DNA of 64,000 nucleotides from a virus (IMGVR_UViG_3300035703_000038:1-64000); one strand, 5' to 3'. Numbered from the stretch's first letter, positions 33,301 to 42,062 are shown. Notes: generated from the letters alone by a model not told the origin. Numbers and translations: made by a program.

Positions 33301-34158
33301 TCTACAACAACTTCAACTGCATTCTTAACAGAATCAGCAAGATTGACCAATACTGTTTATAAGAACACTGCATTTGATACAGATGTGACAACTGCCACAA
33401 TTACTCAATTTGCTACAGAAACATCAAGAAACACAGCTACTGTTATCTCAACTGATACAACAATATCTACAACAACGGCTGGTGGTGCTACAACATCAAC
33501 TTCGTTCCAAACTGCAACACTAACATCCACATCATTCTATACAACTACTATAACGATTTCTGACTTGTTAACATCTAAGACAACAACAACAGGCTATGAG
33601 ACATCTTCATATATTGATACAACAATAGCAACTGTTTACCAAACATTAACACAAGTAGCCACATTAATTAATACAGTTGGCGTAACTCAGTTTGACACAT
33701 CTAGAACGACAGATGTTGAAATTGACTTCTCTGTTAGAGCAACAAGCTTCCAAACATTGACAGTTGTAGATACGTCAACAGCCTATGTCACCGGTAGCAG
33801 AATCACTCAGCGTTCTACAACAACATTGAGAAATACTGATACAGTTGAATATGTTAGAGATACAACAAGAACATCTGATCCAAATACAGTATACCAGACT
33901 AGCACAGTGTTCCTAACAACTACAGGCTCTGGTCTAGATACAGATAAGGTAACATCAAGACAGACTGACACAGAAAGATCAACATCATTTGTAACGGCCT
34001 TTGATACAACTACAACTTACCAGACAGATTCTGGTGCTGGTACAATGAAGTCAACATCCAAGGCTACAGCAACATCCAGAGCAACTGACCAGCAAGTTCA
34101 GACAAGCTATGATACTGCTATTCAGACAACATATGAAACTGTTTATATAAATAATTAA
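27331..34158 (+). CDS. Giant Thr-rich repetitive structural protein (2,275 aa)
   Basis: Residues 1-45 complete a small beta domain (TVKVNGVLQVLGTDY, SGNNVVF, IEIR). From about residue 50 to the end the protein is a Thr/Ser-dominated repeat in which an aromatic residue, Asp or Asn, then Thr (FDT, FNT, YDT, YET) recurs every 4-12 residues, separated by TSKSTTT-type linkers. A Gly-rich island (about 28,950-29,575) containing the only Cys and Trp I noticed interrupts it. There is almost no Pro. No enzyme motif is visible. Its place between gp7 and gp8 points to a virion fiber, perhaps a beta-solenoid or coiled fibre. I do not recognise the family and no specific function is assigned. Confidence 0.85.
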   Translation: MSNITVKVNGVLQVLGTDYTISGNNVVFTTAPAANSKIEIRKEAERTAIETSFKIQQVFLTQLVTSYATETTVTTTFATATGQVTLTAYVTDVDTSRTTNSVFGTSKSTSTSYPTVFNTAYGTTKNTASQYVTAYESGFQTVTVFDTDINTAVDTTRTTNTTFPTSLATATSQSTVTVVNFNTTYSTDQTTTTAFETAYSTVFNTTTAYETNRTTVFDTNLLTATSRQTDTSKQTSSVYDTTYSSFYATSTTFDTVINTAVNTSKSTDTSQATSKSTNTTTTFVTIFETAGSTSRNTATVYDTVFDTNRLTGTTINTTFDTIIGTSKATSTSKSTTSVFNTSTTFDTVFDTGYDTSKSTTSVFNTTTSFNTVFETNFGTTTAFDTNRATDTSKNTATSKSTTTAFNTITSYDVTTTFVTAYNAATVYITTQGADTARSTSRITDTNRSTTTAFDTTTTYGTTFYFITSKQTDTSRQTDTSKSTSTVFNTITAYDTLVATAVTKSTTTSFNTITTFNTTYDSTYNTTYSTDSGTTQQTDTYNSGSGNVTAPAGATSVTIKVWGGGGGGGCGETRSAGDLGGGGGGSGAYVEKTVSVTGGSTSFSYSVGLGGGGFGNPPGANDDDSFATGDAGGQSTVTGTGVNMVAPAGNGGQCAYYDSFGDIVTGGVGGFGGFGASGGDTNTDGNAGNQGGINFGGQGGSAPSGGTGGAGGTGTGDGSTGGAPGAGGGGGGENDGSGGNGADGRVEFVWTISTTTITTRSTSVSTSKSTTLSTGTSASTTTAYSVDTAYPTSRTTSTSKSTTTVFQTATTFQTITSFNTGLGGTTSRATGTSRSTVSVFQTTSTYDTSYGTTFYFNTSKGTTFYFNTSRATTVAQATGTSRGTTTVYDTSTIFQTSTIFGTSAATTTVFNTARGTSAVTATSKLTTTAYNTVVATSLATSRTTATSKSTTTVFDTTTAFDTAYATSRSTVKNTTTTFETNISTNKQTATTFTTTFNTAAATGLATSTTTTYSTVYSTTTTYNTGYDTAFATNRNTDTSVITVKSTSKQTASVFQTATTFDTSTAFETSRSTVFDTLIATSTSRDTVIGTARSTLSAFETTIGTSSNKSTTTVYNTTTIFDTSRQTTSIFVTGYNTAYATNKLTNTSVFTTGVTTIITSTAFDTVYETNRNTARNTTTAYDTNFDTTTAFETVVDESRNTATVFNTNTSSSLQRNTDTAILTEYRILATQTVYSSTYQTFYETIAGVLTSVDTNVTTSKVTDTAYVAQNRNTLRDTAYQTTNPTVVQTSTLGNTSATVIFNTTFVTYDTAFATSKSTTSVFSTSYETVAGTSKSTSTVYDSVFDTTKQTTITTDTASPTSRLTAYGTGTSRTTTSAFSTVITTTYGTGYNTSKTTDSVYVTAFLTVSTFQTSPLTSVSTLLSKTTETSTFFATSQATDKNTLTSRSTVYVSGVSTTSRTTEFATATSINTSYDTRRGTDTTTQYEGTTVFATVYDTNLNVGTTRITDVATSTAYNTVINTARDTEVATSKNTTTAFDTDTAIQTSFDTTIATQSSSSTAYATNISTSKSTSSVFDTTYEVNTSTSKSTTTAYQTIFQTSRNTSTAYQTLFNTVYRDTALDTDVTTTTAKATTGVTGTSTISATSRTTTYITEALTDTTYLMSSSYATSTVFETVVGSYYLTVFDGTTTYDTNSGAGTMKSTSKTTSLSRATSTYFESAYVTLFQSTTVFATDITTTGIKSTASRYQTDLGLGTLRDTIVFTNVYTSTSKTTATGTGFNTTTTYDTGIQAVTDVLTAETKNTSYDTLTRYDTVINTTTSYLSSYSTIVDTSRTTLTSTAFDTSRATATIFQTDSGAGTLRNTSLSTTTAFETVFVITQSSKSTTTTFNTISRYDTALDTDVSTATSKSTVSAYTRFEGGRTTSTVFNTGYETLPLAITVVGTTRSTATVIVTAYQTSSATAYDTTRATNKTTTTAFETTYGTGILTARDTYTSTTTSTAFLTESARLTNTVYKNTAFDTDVTTATITQFATETSRNTATVISTDTTISTTTAGGATTSTSFQTATLTSTSFYTTTITISDLLTSKTTTTGYETSSYIDTTIATVYQTLTQVATLINTVGVTQFDTSRTTDVEIDFSVRATSFQTLTVVDTSTAYVTGSRITQRSTTTLRNTDTVEYVRDTTRTSDPNTVYQTSTVFLTTTGSGLDTDKVTSRQTDTERSTSFVTAFDTTTTYQTDSGAGTMKSTSKATATSRATDQQVQTSYDTAIQTTYETVYINN
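27540..34140 (+). repeat. Degenerate Thr-codon-rich tandem repeat region
   Basis: The DNA is dominated by ACA/ACT triplets with recurring words such as ACAACAACA, TTTGATACA and ATCTAAGTCAACA. The units are degenerate in length and sequence, so it is not a strict satellite. The Gly island at 28,950-29,575 interrupts it. Plus-strand purine/pyrimidine content differs sharply from neighbouring genes. Confidence 0.8.
34146..34153 (+). promoter_or_regulatory. T4-type late promoter upstream of gene 8, inside the Thr-rich gene's last codons
   Basis: An exact TATAAATA overlapping codons for the final Tyr-Ile-Asn of the Thr-rich protein. The gp8 ATG is at 34181, giving a leader of about 21 bases. Confidence 0.78.
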
Positions 34159-34180
34159 ACTATAGGATCCAGGACCTCAA

Positions 34181-36229
34181 ATGTTAACAAGATTCAAGCG
34201 CAATATTGTTGATTGTTTTATAGGCTCAGTGAGTAATACGCTGAGCGTTGAGCTGTCTGGTACTGTAACTGTCAATAGCTCTTGCACAACTGTAACAGGC
34301 ACAGGAACCAATTTCACATCTGATTTTGGTCTAGAAGATAGAATCTATATTGGTTCGCAATCTAGACAAGTAGTTTCAATTGCCAACGATACATTAATGA
34401 CAGTTGGCACACCATTTAGTACAAATGCAGCAGCCAACGTTTACCAAAAGGGTAAATTAGATAATAATGGTTATTATGTTTTTGCAGCCAGACAATCACC
34501 ATATCTAAATGACGATGTTGCCGCAAATACAATTGATAATGATTATGAAGGACAAACATTCCTACATGATGAATTGATGTTTGGTAGGAAGATTACTGAT
34601 ACTGATGTTGTACCAGTAGTTTCAAAAAAGAGCTGGCAGTCAAATACAATCTATAGCATTTACGATGATAAAGATACATCATTAATAGAAAAGAATTTCT
34701 ATGTTATTACATTTGAAAATAAAGTATACAAATGTATCTACAATAACAATGGCTCATCTTCTATAATTGAGCCAAGCCACACGCAGACAGGATTCCCTCC
34801 AGCTGAATCGGATGGATATAGATGGTTATATCTTTACCAGATAACAAATGATCAGCTATTAACATTTGGCACGGATAATTACATTCCTGTATTTGAAAAT
34901 ACAGATGTTAAGAAAGCTGCCATTGATGGTTCTATTTTTAATATCGCTGTAGAAGCTAATGGTTCTGGTTATCCAGCACATAGTGGTGTTATTGGTACGA
35001 CAAGCAATACGCAAATTGTAAAAATTAGCGATAATGCATCAACAGCTAATGATTTCTTTAGCAACTGTGCTATTACAATTACTAACGATTCAACAAACTA
35101 TACGTATGTAAAGGAAATCAGAGATTATGTTTCCAATAATAGTGGTAAGTTTGTTGTTGTAAAAATTCCATTTGCTAATGGACAGATTGCTAACAATAAT
35201 CCATATTCGATTGCACCATATATTAAGATTGAATCAAAGACTGGTTCAAACTGCGTAGCATATGCTGTCATGCAGAATGTTTCAAATACAACATTTGTTG
35301 GTAGCATAGAGTCAGTTGAGATTCTAAGTCCAGGCAGAAATTATAGACAAGCCAATGTAACAGTACAGACATCTGTTGGCTTTGGTTCTGGCGGTGAGGT
35401 TAGAGCAATCATATCACCACCTGGTGGCCATGGGCATGATGTTAAGAATGAGCTATACTGCCAAGCCGTTGGTATTGGTGTTGAGTTCTCAAACTCAGCA
35501 TTGCTAAATTTCTCATCTGATGTAGAATTTAGAACAGTTGGTTTGATCAAGAACCCATTATCAGCTAACACATTAATAACACCAGATGGTGTGGTTAATC
35601 TTGTTGCTAACAGTTTAAATGTTACTGGTTCCCAAACTAAGTTCACCCAGCAAGTAAACATTGGCGATTATTTAATCTATGCAGATGAGGAGAAAGAAGT
35701 TGCTGACATTACTAGCGACACTGCTCTCACATTAAAATCACCATTCTCGTATACAGTAGTTGCTGAATCATACGACGTTAGAAAGAGATATTCAAACTCA
35801 TATTTCAATCAAACTGTGTATGTTACAGCATCCAACACTACACCAACTCTACTCCAGGTTGGAGAGTTTGTGGTTGGTTCAGATGGCGCTGGTGGCGGCT
35901 CTCAGTCGAGGGGTAAGGTTGCATTTGCCAACACTTCTAAGATAGTTCTAACAGGACTAAATAAGAGTGAGACTCGTGGCTCAGCCAATGCAAAGATATT
36001 TGTAAATGACACACTAGTTGAGGGTGTTGGGTATGATGTTACATCAACTGCAACACCATTCATCGCTGCGTCAGGAGCTAAATACTCTAAGGTAGCAGGA
36101 AATAACTACATCACAAGAATACCTGATGTCAAATTATATTCTGGTGAGATTCTATATGTTCAGAATCTACTACCAGTACAAAGATCAAATACAACTAATG
36201 AACAAATTAGATTGATTATTAAGTTCTAG
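34181..36229 (+). CDS. 8: Baseplate wedge, gp8-like, enlarged (682 aa)
   Basis: gp8 features are visible: MFGRKITDTDVVPVVSKKSWQSNTIYSIYDDKD, then FPPAESDGYRWLYLYQIT, and a C-terminus SGEILYVQNLLPVQRSNTTNEQIRLIIKF, close to the T4 gp8 end (SGEMIYMENRPPI...). T4 gp8 is 334 residues, so this is about twice as long. The extra sequence includes two copies of a ~65-residue beta module (34,255-34,452 and 35,580-35,790). A late promoter precedes it. Confidence 0.82.
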   Translation: MLTRFKRNIVDCFIGSVSNTLSVELSGTVTVNSSCTTVTGTGTNFTSDFGLEDRIYIGSQSRQVVSIANDTLMTVGTPFSTNAAANVYQKGKLDNNGYYVFAARQSPYLNDDVAANTIDNDYEGQTFLHDELMFGRKITDTDVVPVVSKKSWQSNTIYSIYDDKDTSLIEKNFYVITFENKVYKCIYNNNGSSSIIEPSHTQTGFPPAESDGYRWLYLYQITNDQLLTFGTDNYIPVFENTDVKKAAIDGSIFNIAVEANGSGYPAHSGVIGTTSNTQIVKISDNASTANDFFSNCAITITNDSTNYTYVKEIRDYVSNNSGKFVVVKIPFANGQIANNNPYSIAPYIKIESKTGSNCVAYAVMQNVSNTTFVGSIESVEILSPGRNYRQANVTVQTSVGFGSGGEVRAIISPPGGHGHDVKNELYCQAVGIGVEFSNSALLNFSSDVEFRTVGLIKNPLSANTLITPDGVVNLVANSLNVTGSQTKFTQQVNIGDYLIYADEEKEVADITSDTALTLKSPFSYTVVAESYDVRKRYSNSYFNQTVYVTASNTTPTLLQVGEFVVGSDGAGGGSQSRGKVAFANTSKIVLTGLNKSETRGSANAKIFVNDTLVEGVGYDVTSTATPFIAASGAKYSKVAGNNYITRIPDVKLYSGEILYVQNLLPVQRSNTTNEQIRLIIKF

Positions 36230-36240
36230 AGGTTCAAAGA

Positions 36241-36774
36241 ATGTCGCTTGATATCGCAAATACAGTTCTAAATGCTTCTCCATACTTCGATGATTTCAAC
36301 GAGGATAAGAAGTTTCATAGAATTTTGTTCAGACCTTCTGTTGCCGTTCAAGCTCGTGAACTAAATCAACTTCAGTCTATTCTTCAGAACCAAATTGAGA
36401 GATTTGGTAACCACATCTTCAAAGATGGTTCAATTATTAAGGGTTGTGGTCTATCATTCCTTGCTCCAAATACAGCTCAAGCAATCGAGTTTGTTTCGAT
36501 TAATGACCAGTTCAACACAAACACATCGCTATCATCAACCAACACACAGTTTGCCAATGCAATTGTTGTTGGTAATACATCAGGCGTTGTTGCTCAGATT
36601 ATTTCAGCAAGAGAAGGCTTCAAAGCATCTTCTACACCAGCTAGATTCTTTATTAAGTATACCCAGCCAGCTGCAAATGGCCAAAGAACATTCTCAGAAG
36701 GTGAAGTTCTAAACATCTACCAGCCTGGTAGTCATTCATTGATAAAGTTATTCTTACAGTTAATACAGCTGTAA
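36241..36774 (+). CDS. DUF4815-like structural protein, N-terminal fragment of a disrupted gene (177 aa)
   Basis: The start SPYFDDFNEDKKFHRILFRPSVAVQARELNQLQSILQNQIERFGNHIFKDGSII is a strongly conserved N-terminus of a large structural protein found after gp8 in marine T4-like phages. After residue ~163 the sequence becomes unrelated (LIKLFLQLIQL) and stops at 36,774. The true continuation reads in the -1 frame from about 36,732. Translation therefore needs a frameshift, or the sequence lacks one base here. Confidence 0.8.
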   Translation: MSLDIANTVLNASPYFDDFNEDKKFHRILFRPSVAVQARELNQLQSILQNQIERFGNHIFKDGSIIKGCGLSFLAPNTAQAIEFVSINDQFNTNTSLSSTNTQFANAIVVGNTSGVVAQIISAREGFKASSTPARFFIKYTQPAANGQRTFSEGEVLNIYQPGSHSLIKLFLQLIQL

Positions 36775-39700
36775 CAGTAAACACAACAAACTTTCCAAAT
36801 GGCTCTAAGATTATTAACGACGTATCCCAAGCTCGTGGTTTTGTTGTCAATGCATATTCAAATACACTTGGTGACTTTGTTGAACTAAGAAATGTCAGAA
36901 AGACATTTGTTGCTGGTGACACAGTTACACTATCAACAGATGCAGGTATAACAGCAAGCATTCTAGATGTTGATTATATCAGCTTTGCCAACTCATTTAT
37001 TGACTCCGTAAATGTATTACCATCCAATGGCGTCCTTTATGGTAACTCATTGGGCTTTGCCTACGGTGTCACAGTATCACCTGGTGTAGTATTCCATAAG
37101 GGCCACTTCATTAAGGTTAGCGAACATACAACAATTGTTAATGAAAATAATGGTGATCCAGCTGGTAAGGTTTTATACTTCAACACCGACGAAGTTGTAG
37201 TTAAGGAAACTGACGATGCATCATTGTTTGATAATGCTTCTGGCACAACAAACATCAACGCACCTGGCGCTCATAGATTAAAACTTGTATCAACACTTAT
37301 TGCAAGAGATAAGGTTGGTGCCAACGCTATTTCAAATACCGATATTGCATTCCCAATTGTTGAGTTTGGAAACAATGGTCCAATCTTCCAAAGAACAAAC
37401 ACAGAGTATAACCTACTAGGTGAAGAGCTAGCTAAGAGAACATTTGAAGAGTCCGGCCACTATATTGTCAAACCATTCAACCTAACAACCAAGCCTCATG
37501 AAAATGATACAACAAGATTGTTCTATGATGTAAGCCAAGGTTTAGCTTATGTCAAGGGTCAAAGAAGAGAATTCATCAATAGACAAAATGTTCCAGGCAG
37601 AAGAGGTGTTGATACAATCAGCCGTGACCAGGCTATCACATCAATGTCATTTGGCAACTACACCCTTATAAATGATTTGAAGGGTTATTTCCCTGTAGAT
37701 CAGTCAAGCGAAGTTGTATTCTATAATGCTGAGCAAAATGCTGTATCTGGTACTGCATACAGAGAACCAGGTTCAACAGCAAACGGCACAATCGTTGGCT
37801 ATGCTAATATTAGAGCAATTAAGTACGTTGACTCAACAACAGCATTGAAGGGTGACCCTTCTGCAGTCTATAGATTATACATTTTTAACTACAGACCAGT
37901 TGGTACCTATACATTCCAAGATGCAAGATCAGTTGTTTACCACTCAGGTGTTGCAAACTCTACAAATGCAGAAGCATTTGCCGATCTAATTCTAAACACA
38001 AATAATGTCCCTACAATCTTTGAACAATCATTAACGCCACTACTATTCAGTTTGAATACGACAGCTGTTAAGGATCTGAGAAATGCTAATGGTGTCTACG
38101 ATACAAACTATTTCTATACAGCTGCTAATACTGCTGCAACTCTCTCAGAAGCAGGTGTAATTACATTTGGTATTGGCGCCCAGCAAGGTATTCTAGGATT
38201 TAGTAACGGCTCCTCAATTGAGGAAGCCTTGGTGGATGTGGTAGTTGAAGCAAACTGTACTACAAATAACTTAGTAGGTACAATCAGTTGTAACAGCACT
38301 AGTACGACTGTAACAGGATCATCTACAACATTCACGCAAGACTTTGTTGTTGGTGAACATATTACTCTACCTTTCCATAGCCAGACTAGAAGAATCACAG
38401 CAATTGCTAGTGACACTTCGTTGACAGTCAATTCAGTATTCTCTACTAGTGTCGCCAACAACTACCAAAGAACACACGTTAAGGGTTCAATTATTGCACT
38501 AAACCCAACAAGTGGTACAAAGAGAGTACTTGATCCATCTGAAGATCAAGAGTCAGCAACAATTAACTTATCATCAGTATATAATGGTCAGACAGCAGTT
38601 ACAGTTAGATTCTACGCATACAATAATGATGGTGCTACTCTAAAGAAAGAAATCACAAGAAATTCTCTTGTAATTATCAACACTGCCAACAACATTGCTA
38701 ATAGCGCTACTGGCCCATGGAATTTGGGTGTACCAGATGTATTGAAGATTACAGGCGTATATGTTGGTACAAACTCATCAAACTTTATTCTAGATGTCAA
38801 CAAGGCATCAGAGTTTGTTCTTGATAATGGTCAGCGCGACACACATTACGACCATGCTAAGATTTCATTATCACCTGAATCTTCAATGAACCTTGCTAAC
38901 AACTGGCTACTAGTTCAGTTTGATTGCTTTACAGTAAACTCATCTGTTGGCCAAGGGTTCTTCTCTGTAGAATCATATCCAGTAAATGATCAGTTGAATG
39001 CAAACGTACAGACATATATCAAGACATACGAGATTCCAAGCTACACTGTAACAGTTGGCAATACCCCAGTCAAGTATGATCTAAGAGATGTTGTTGACTT
39101 TAGACCATATAAGTCTAACACAGCTGCAGTCACTACTTCATTCACTGCTGCAACTATTAACCCTTCAGCAACAAATACATTCCAGACCAAGACTACAGAA
39201 TATAATCCATGGCCTGGCTCTACAATGCAAACAAACTTCACCTACTACCTAGGTAGAAAGGATAAGTTGGTATTGACAGCCGAAGGACAGTTTAAGGTAG
39301 AAGAAGGTATTCCAGATATTCTACCAAGAGCACTTCCAAATAGTCCTGAAGTGTTAACAATTGCTGATATTACAGTCCCTCCATATCCTTCATTGACAGA
39401 TACTGAGAAGTTGTTCCTACAAAGAACTGACTATAACATCAAGTATGATATTCTATCTCATAAGCGCTTCACAATGAAGGACATTTCGGTTCTTGAGAAG
39501 AGAATTGAGAGACTGGAATATTATACAACACTGAATATGCTAGAGAATCTAGCACTACAAACAACGATTGCTGATAGTAATGGCGACCAAAGATTCCAGA
39601 ATGGCTTCTTTGTTGATCCATTCAACAATCACGTGTTTGGTAGAACAGATGATGCTGAGTATAAGATTGCTATCGATGAAAAGAATGGCCTACTAAGACC

Positions 39701-42062
39701 AGCATTTGACCCAGAAGTTATTGAGATGGAGTTTGATACAGACACATCATCATACGCTAATGTTCAGATCACAGGCTCAATGGTTACACTTCCATATACA
39801 GAAGAAGTATTCATCGACCAACCATACGCTTCCGATGTTGTAAACATTTCAGGTTCACCTATCAAGTGGGTTGGTACAATTGATGTAAGACCTAAGGTTG
39901 CCAACGATATTGAATACTTGGCAAGAGCAGTTGCAGTTGGTAGTACATCATCTGTAGCTCAGGCTTATGAAAACATGAAGTCTGTAACACCAGGTACAGC
40001 TCAGTATGGCTGGTGGAGAGATAATGTTCAGACATCTGCCGACTTCAATCCAGGTGCCGCAGCCAATGATGCAAGAGACAGAACAACAATCTCTGCTCAA
40101 TCTGGCACATCTGTAACAACAGAAACAGGTGAGAAGGTTACAGCTGGTATTATCTACTACTCGAAGGAAAGAGTATATGGATTCAAGGCAGTTGGCCTAA
40201 AGCCAAATACTATCCACTACTTGTTTGTCAATGATAATGAAAACTCACAGCTAGCAGCATTGGGTGAGCTAAGCGCAAATCCAAATGCTTCTGATGAAGG
40301 CTTTGTTACAAGAACGACAACATGGGGTACACCACTCGAGTCTGACTCACGCGGTGAAATTATTGGTAAGTTTATTGCACCAGCATTCTCATTGAAGTCT
40401 GGTACACATAGACTATCACTAAGAGATAGAAGAACAAGAGCAACTGGCTTAGATACATCATATGCTGATGCATACTTTGTGTTGGATGTTACAACACAAG
40501 ATCCACCAGACATCGTCGAGCCACCTCCTCCTCCTCCTCCACCACCACCTCCTCCTCCGCCACCAGGCAACACAACTCCACGTCCAAACTTGGATGCAAG
40601 ATTTGTTGTAACTGGCAACACTACGATTTATGCTGAGGCAAATTCAACCGGTGGAATCCCAAGTGGTACATTTACGCTAACATTCACAAATGATAGCACC
40701 ATCTCAAATGGTACCATCACAGGATATAATTGGAACTTTGGTGCAATACCAGGATCTGTAACGTGTTCATTGAATACAGCTGCAAATGCTGGTCCACATA
40801 CAGTTAACATTACGCCAATTAATTCTGTTCAAGATATTAATGTATCGTTGATTGTAACAGACAACACATCTCAGACGAAGGAACAAGTACAAACAATTAG
40901 ACTAACTAAGCTACCTAAGGCTTCTCCACCATCCGCAAATGTTGTTCCAGGTAACACAAGCCCAGAAGGTATGAAGTTAACATTGTTTGCTTCAGTACTA
41001 AACCAGTTGTCAGACTCACTCGTATATAACGATCCAGCTCTAAGACCTGACTTCTACACAAACTGGAACCCAGGTATTTCTGGATTTACTGATGCACAAT
41101 TGTTGTCGCTAACATATGATACTGCAGCATCTCTTGGTACTAACACAGCACTAAGAATTATTGCTAAGCCAGAATATGATTATGAGGGTAATGTTGTTTG
41201 GACAATCACAAGTTCATCTGGTCCAGCTCTAACAAACTACTCATACGCTAACGTAACACAAATGTATGTTACAACTAGCGGTTCTGGTTATTCAAACAAT
41301 GATACAATCAAGCTATCAAATGGCCAGGTAGATGCTACTGCAACATTGTTTACTGATTCATCTGGTGGTATCATCTATGTCAACTTGACATCAAGAGGTA
41401 ACTTCTCTAATGGTGCAGTTGCCAATACTGAATCATTTACAGCAAATAGCACTGTAAACAATAACTTCACAATGAATAGAAGTGTTTCAAGCAACACAGA
41501 TATTCAGGTTGCAGTTAATGGTCTACTACAAACACCAACAACTGATTATGGTGTAAGTGGCTCAACATTGACATTCCCAACTAACCTAACAGTATCACCA
41601 AGTCCAGACATTGTACAGGTGACACACCTTGCATCGTTGACACCTGGTACTGGTTTGTTGGATGCAAGTCAAATTAGAGTCCAGGTTGCCAACTCAACTG
41701 CTCCTGCCAATAGCACAAACGGTAATACATCAGGTGGTAGTGGAGCTCAGTTTGCGATCATCCTTGGTGGAACAGCAAACTCCATTTCATCATCACCTAA
41801 GGTAACAAACGACACATTCACGTTGTACTCAAGCAGTACATCGAATGCTGAGTCTACTGTTACAGTCCGCGCCCAGTTCTACCTAGCTAATGGCTACGCA
41901 AATGTTGTTGGTACAGCAGAGCAGTCATTCACACTAAGAAACACTGCTGCAGTAACGCCAACTGCTCCAAACCCAGGTGGTGGTTCAACAGGTGTTGGAT
42001 CTGGTAGCAATGGTGGTGGAGCTGGTAAGCGTGACGAAAGAGTTAATGTGAAGAGAAATTAA
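36732..42062 (+). CDS. DUF4815-like structural protein, C-terminal portion of the disrupted gene
   Basis: The frame is open from 36,732, just after TAG 36,729-36,731. It reads SFIDKVILTVNTAVTV and on through FAYGVTVSPGVVFHKGHFIKVSE, as expected for the same protein; the first ATG, 37,050, is far inside the conserved region. Further on are GHYIVKPFNL, the KDISVLEKRIERLEYYTTL helix (about 39,478), a 15-proline run (40,521-40,565), Ig-like domains, a FTANSTVNNNFTM-type beta module, and a Gly-rich basic end. With the N-terminal part, the whole gene would be 36,241-42,062, about 1,940 residues. It is probably a baseplate or fiber-base protein. Confidence 0.8.
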   Translation, partial: SFIDKVILTVNTAVTVNTTNFPNGSKIINDVSQARGFVVNAYSNTLGDFVELRNVRKTFVAGDTVTLSTDAGITASILDVDYISFANSFIDSVNVLPSNGVLYGNSLGFAYGVTVSPGVVFHKGHFIKVSEHTTIVNENNGDPAGKVLYFNTDEVVVKETDDASLFDNASGTTNINAPGAHRLKLVSTLIARDKVGANAISNTDIAFPIVEFGNNGPIFQRTNTEYNLLGEELAKRTFEESGHYIVKPFNLTTKPHENDTTRLFYDVSQGLAYVKGQRREFINRQNVPGRRGVDTISRDQAITSMSFGNYTLINDLKGYFPVDQSSEVVFYNAEQNAVSGTAYREPGSTANGTIVGYANIRAIKYVDSTTALKGDPSAVYRLYIFNYRPVGTYTFQDARSVVYHSGVANSTNAEAFADLILNTNNVPTIFEQSLTPLLFSLNTTAVKDLRNANGVYDTNYFYTAANTAATLSEAGVITFGIGAQQGILGFSNGSSIEEALVDVVVEANCTTNNLVGTISCNSTSTTVTGSSTTFTQDFVVGEHITLPFHSQTRRITAIASDTSLTVNSVFSTSVANNYQRTHVKGSIIALNPTSGTKRVLDPSEDQESATINLSSVYNGQTAVTVRFYAYNNDGATLKKEITRNSLVIINTANNIANSATGPWNLGVPDVLKITGVYVGTNSSNFILDVNKASEFVLDNGQRDTHYDHAKISLSPESSMNLANNWLLVQFDCFTVNSSVGQGFFSVESYPVNDQLNANVQTYIKTYEIPSYTVTVGNTPVKYDLRDVVDFRPYKSNTAAVTTSFTAATINPSATNTFQTKTTEYNPWPGSTMQTNFTYYLGRKDKLVLTAEGQFKVEEGIPDILPRALPNSPEVLTIADITVPPYPSLTDTEKLFLQRTDYNIKYDILSHKRFTMKDISVLEKRIERLEYYTTLNMLENLALQTTIADSNGDQRFQNGFFVDPFNNHVFGRTDDAEYKIAIDEKNGLLRPAFDPEVIEMEFDTDTSSYANVQITGSMVTLPYTEEVFIDQPYASDVVNISGSPIKWVGTIDVRPKVANDIEYLARAVAVGSTSSVAQAYENMKSVTPGTAQYGWWRDNVQTSADFNPGAAANDARDRTTISAQSGTSVTTETGEKVTAGIIYYSKERVYGFKAVGLKPNTIHYLFVNDNENSQLAALGELSANPNASDEGFVTRTTTWGTPLESDSRGEIIGKFIAPAFSLKSGTHRLSLRDRRTRATGLDTSYADAYFVLDVTTQDPPDIVEPPPPPPPPPPPPPPPGNTTPRPNLDARFVVTGNTTIYAEANSTGGIPSGTFTLTFTNDSTISNGTITGYNWNFGAIPGSVTCSLNTAANAGPHTVNITPINSVQDINVSLIVTDNTSQTKEQVQTIRLTKLPKASPPSANVVPGNTSPEGMKLTLFASVLNQLSDSLVYNDPALRPDFYTNWNPGISGFTDAQLLSLTYDTAASLGTNTALRIIAKPEYDYEGNVVWTITSSSGPALTNYSYANVTQMYVTTSGSGYSNNDTIKLSNGQVDATATLFTDSSGGIIYVNLTSRGNFSNGAVANTESFTANSTVNNNFTMNRSVSSNTDIQVAVNGLLQTPTTDYGVSGSTLTFPTNLTVSPSPDIVQVTHLASLTPGTGLLDASQIRVQVANSTAPANSTNGNTSGGSGAQFAIILGGTANSISSSPKVTNDTFTLYSSSTSNAESTVTVRAQFYLANGYANVVGTAEQSFTLRNTAAVTPTAPNPGGGSTGVGSGSNGGGAGKRDERVNVKRN

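Noticed and set aside
27540-34140. CRISPR-like or satellite repeats in the Thr-rich region
   Set aside because: Units vary in length and sequence, there are no constant repeats separated by unique spacers, and the frame is open throughout as a protein repeat.
36720-36775. Programmed -1 frameshift for the 36.7 kb disruption
   Set aside because: No X XXY YYZ heptamer in the right register and no clear stimulatory hairpin; a missing base is simpler.
37050-42062. An independent gene starting at ATG 37,050
   Set aside because: Conserved protein sequence in the same frame continues upstream to about 36,732 and joins the N-terminal fragment; ATG 37,050 is an internal Met.
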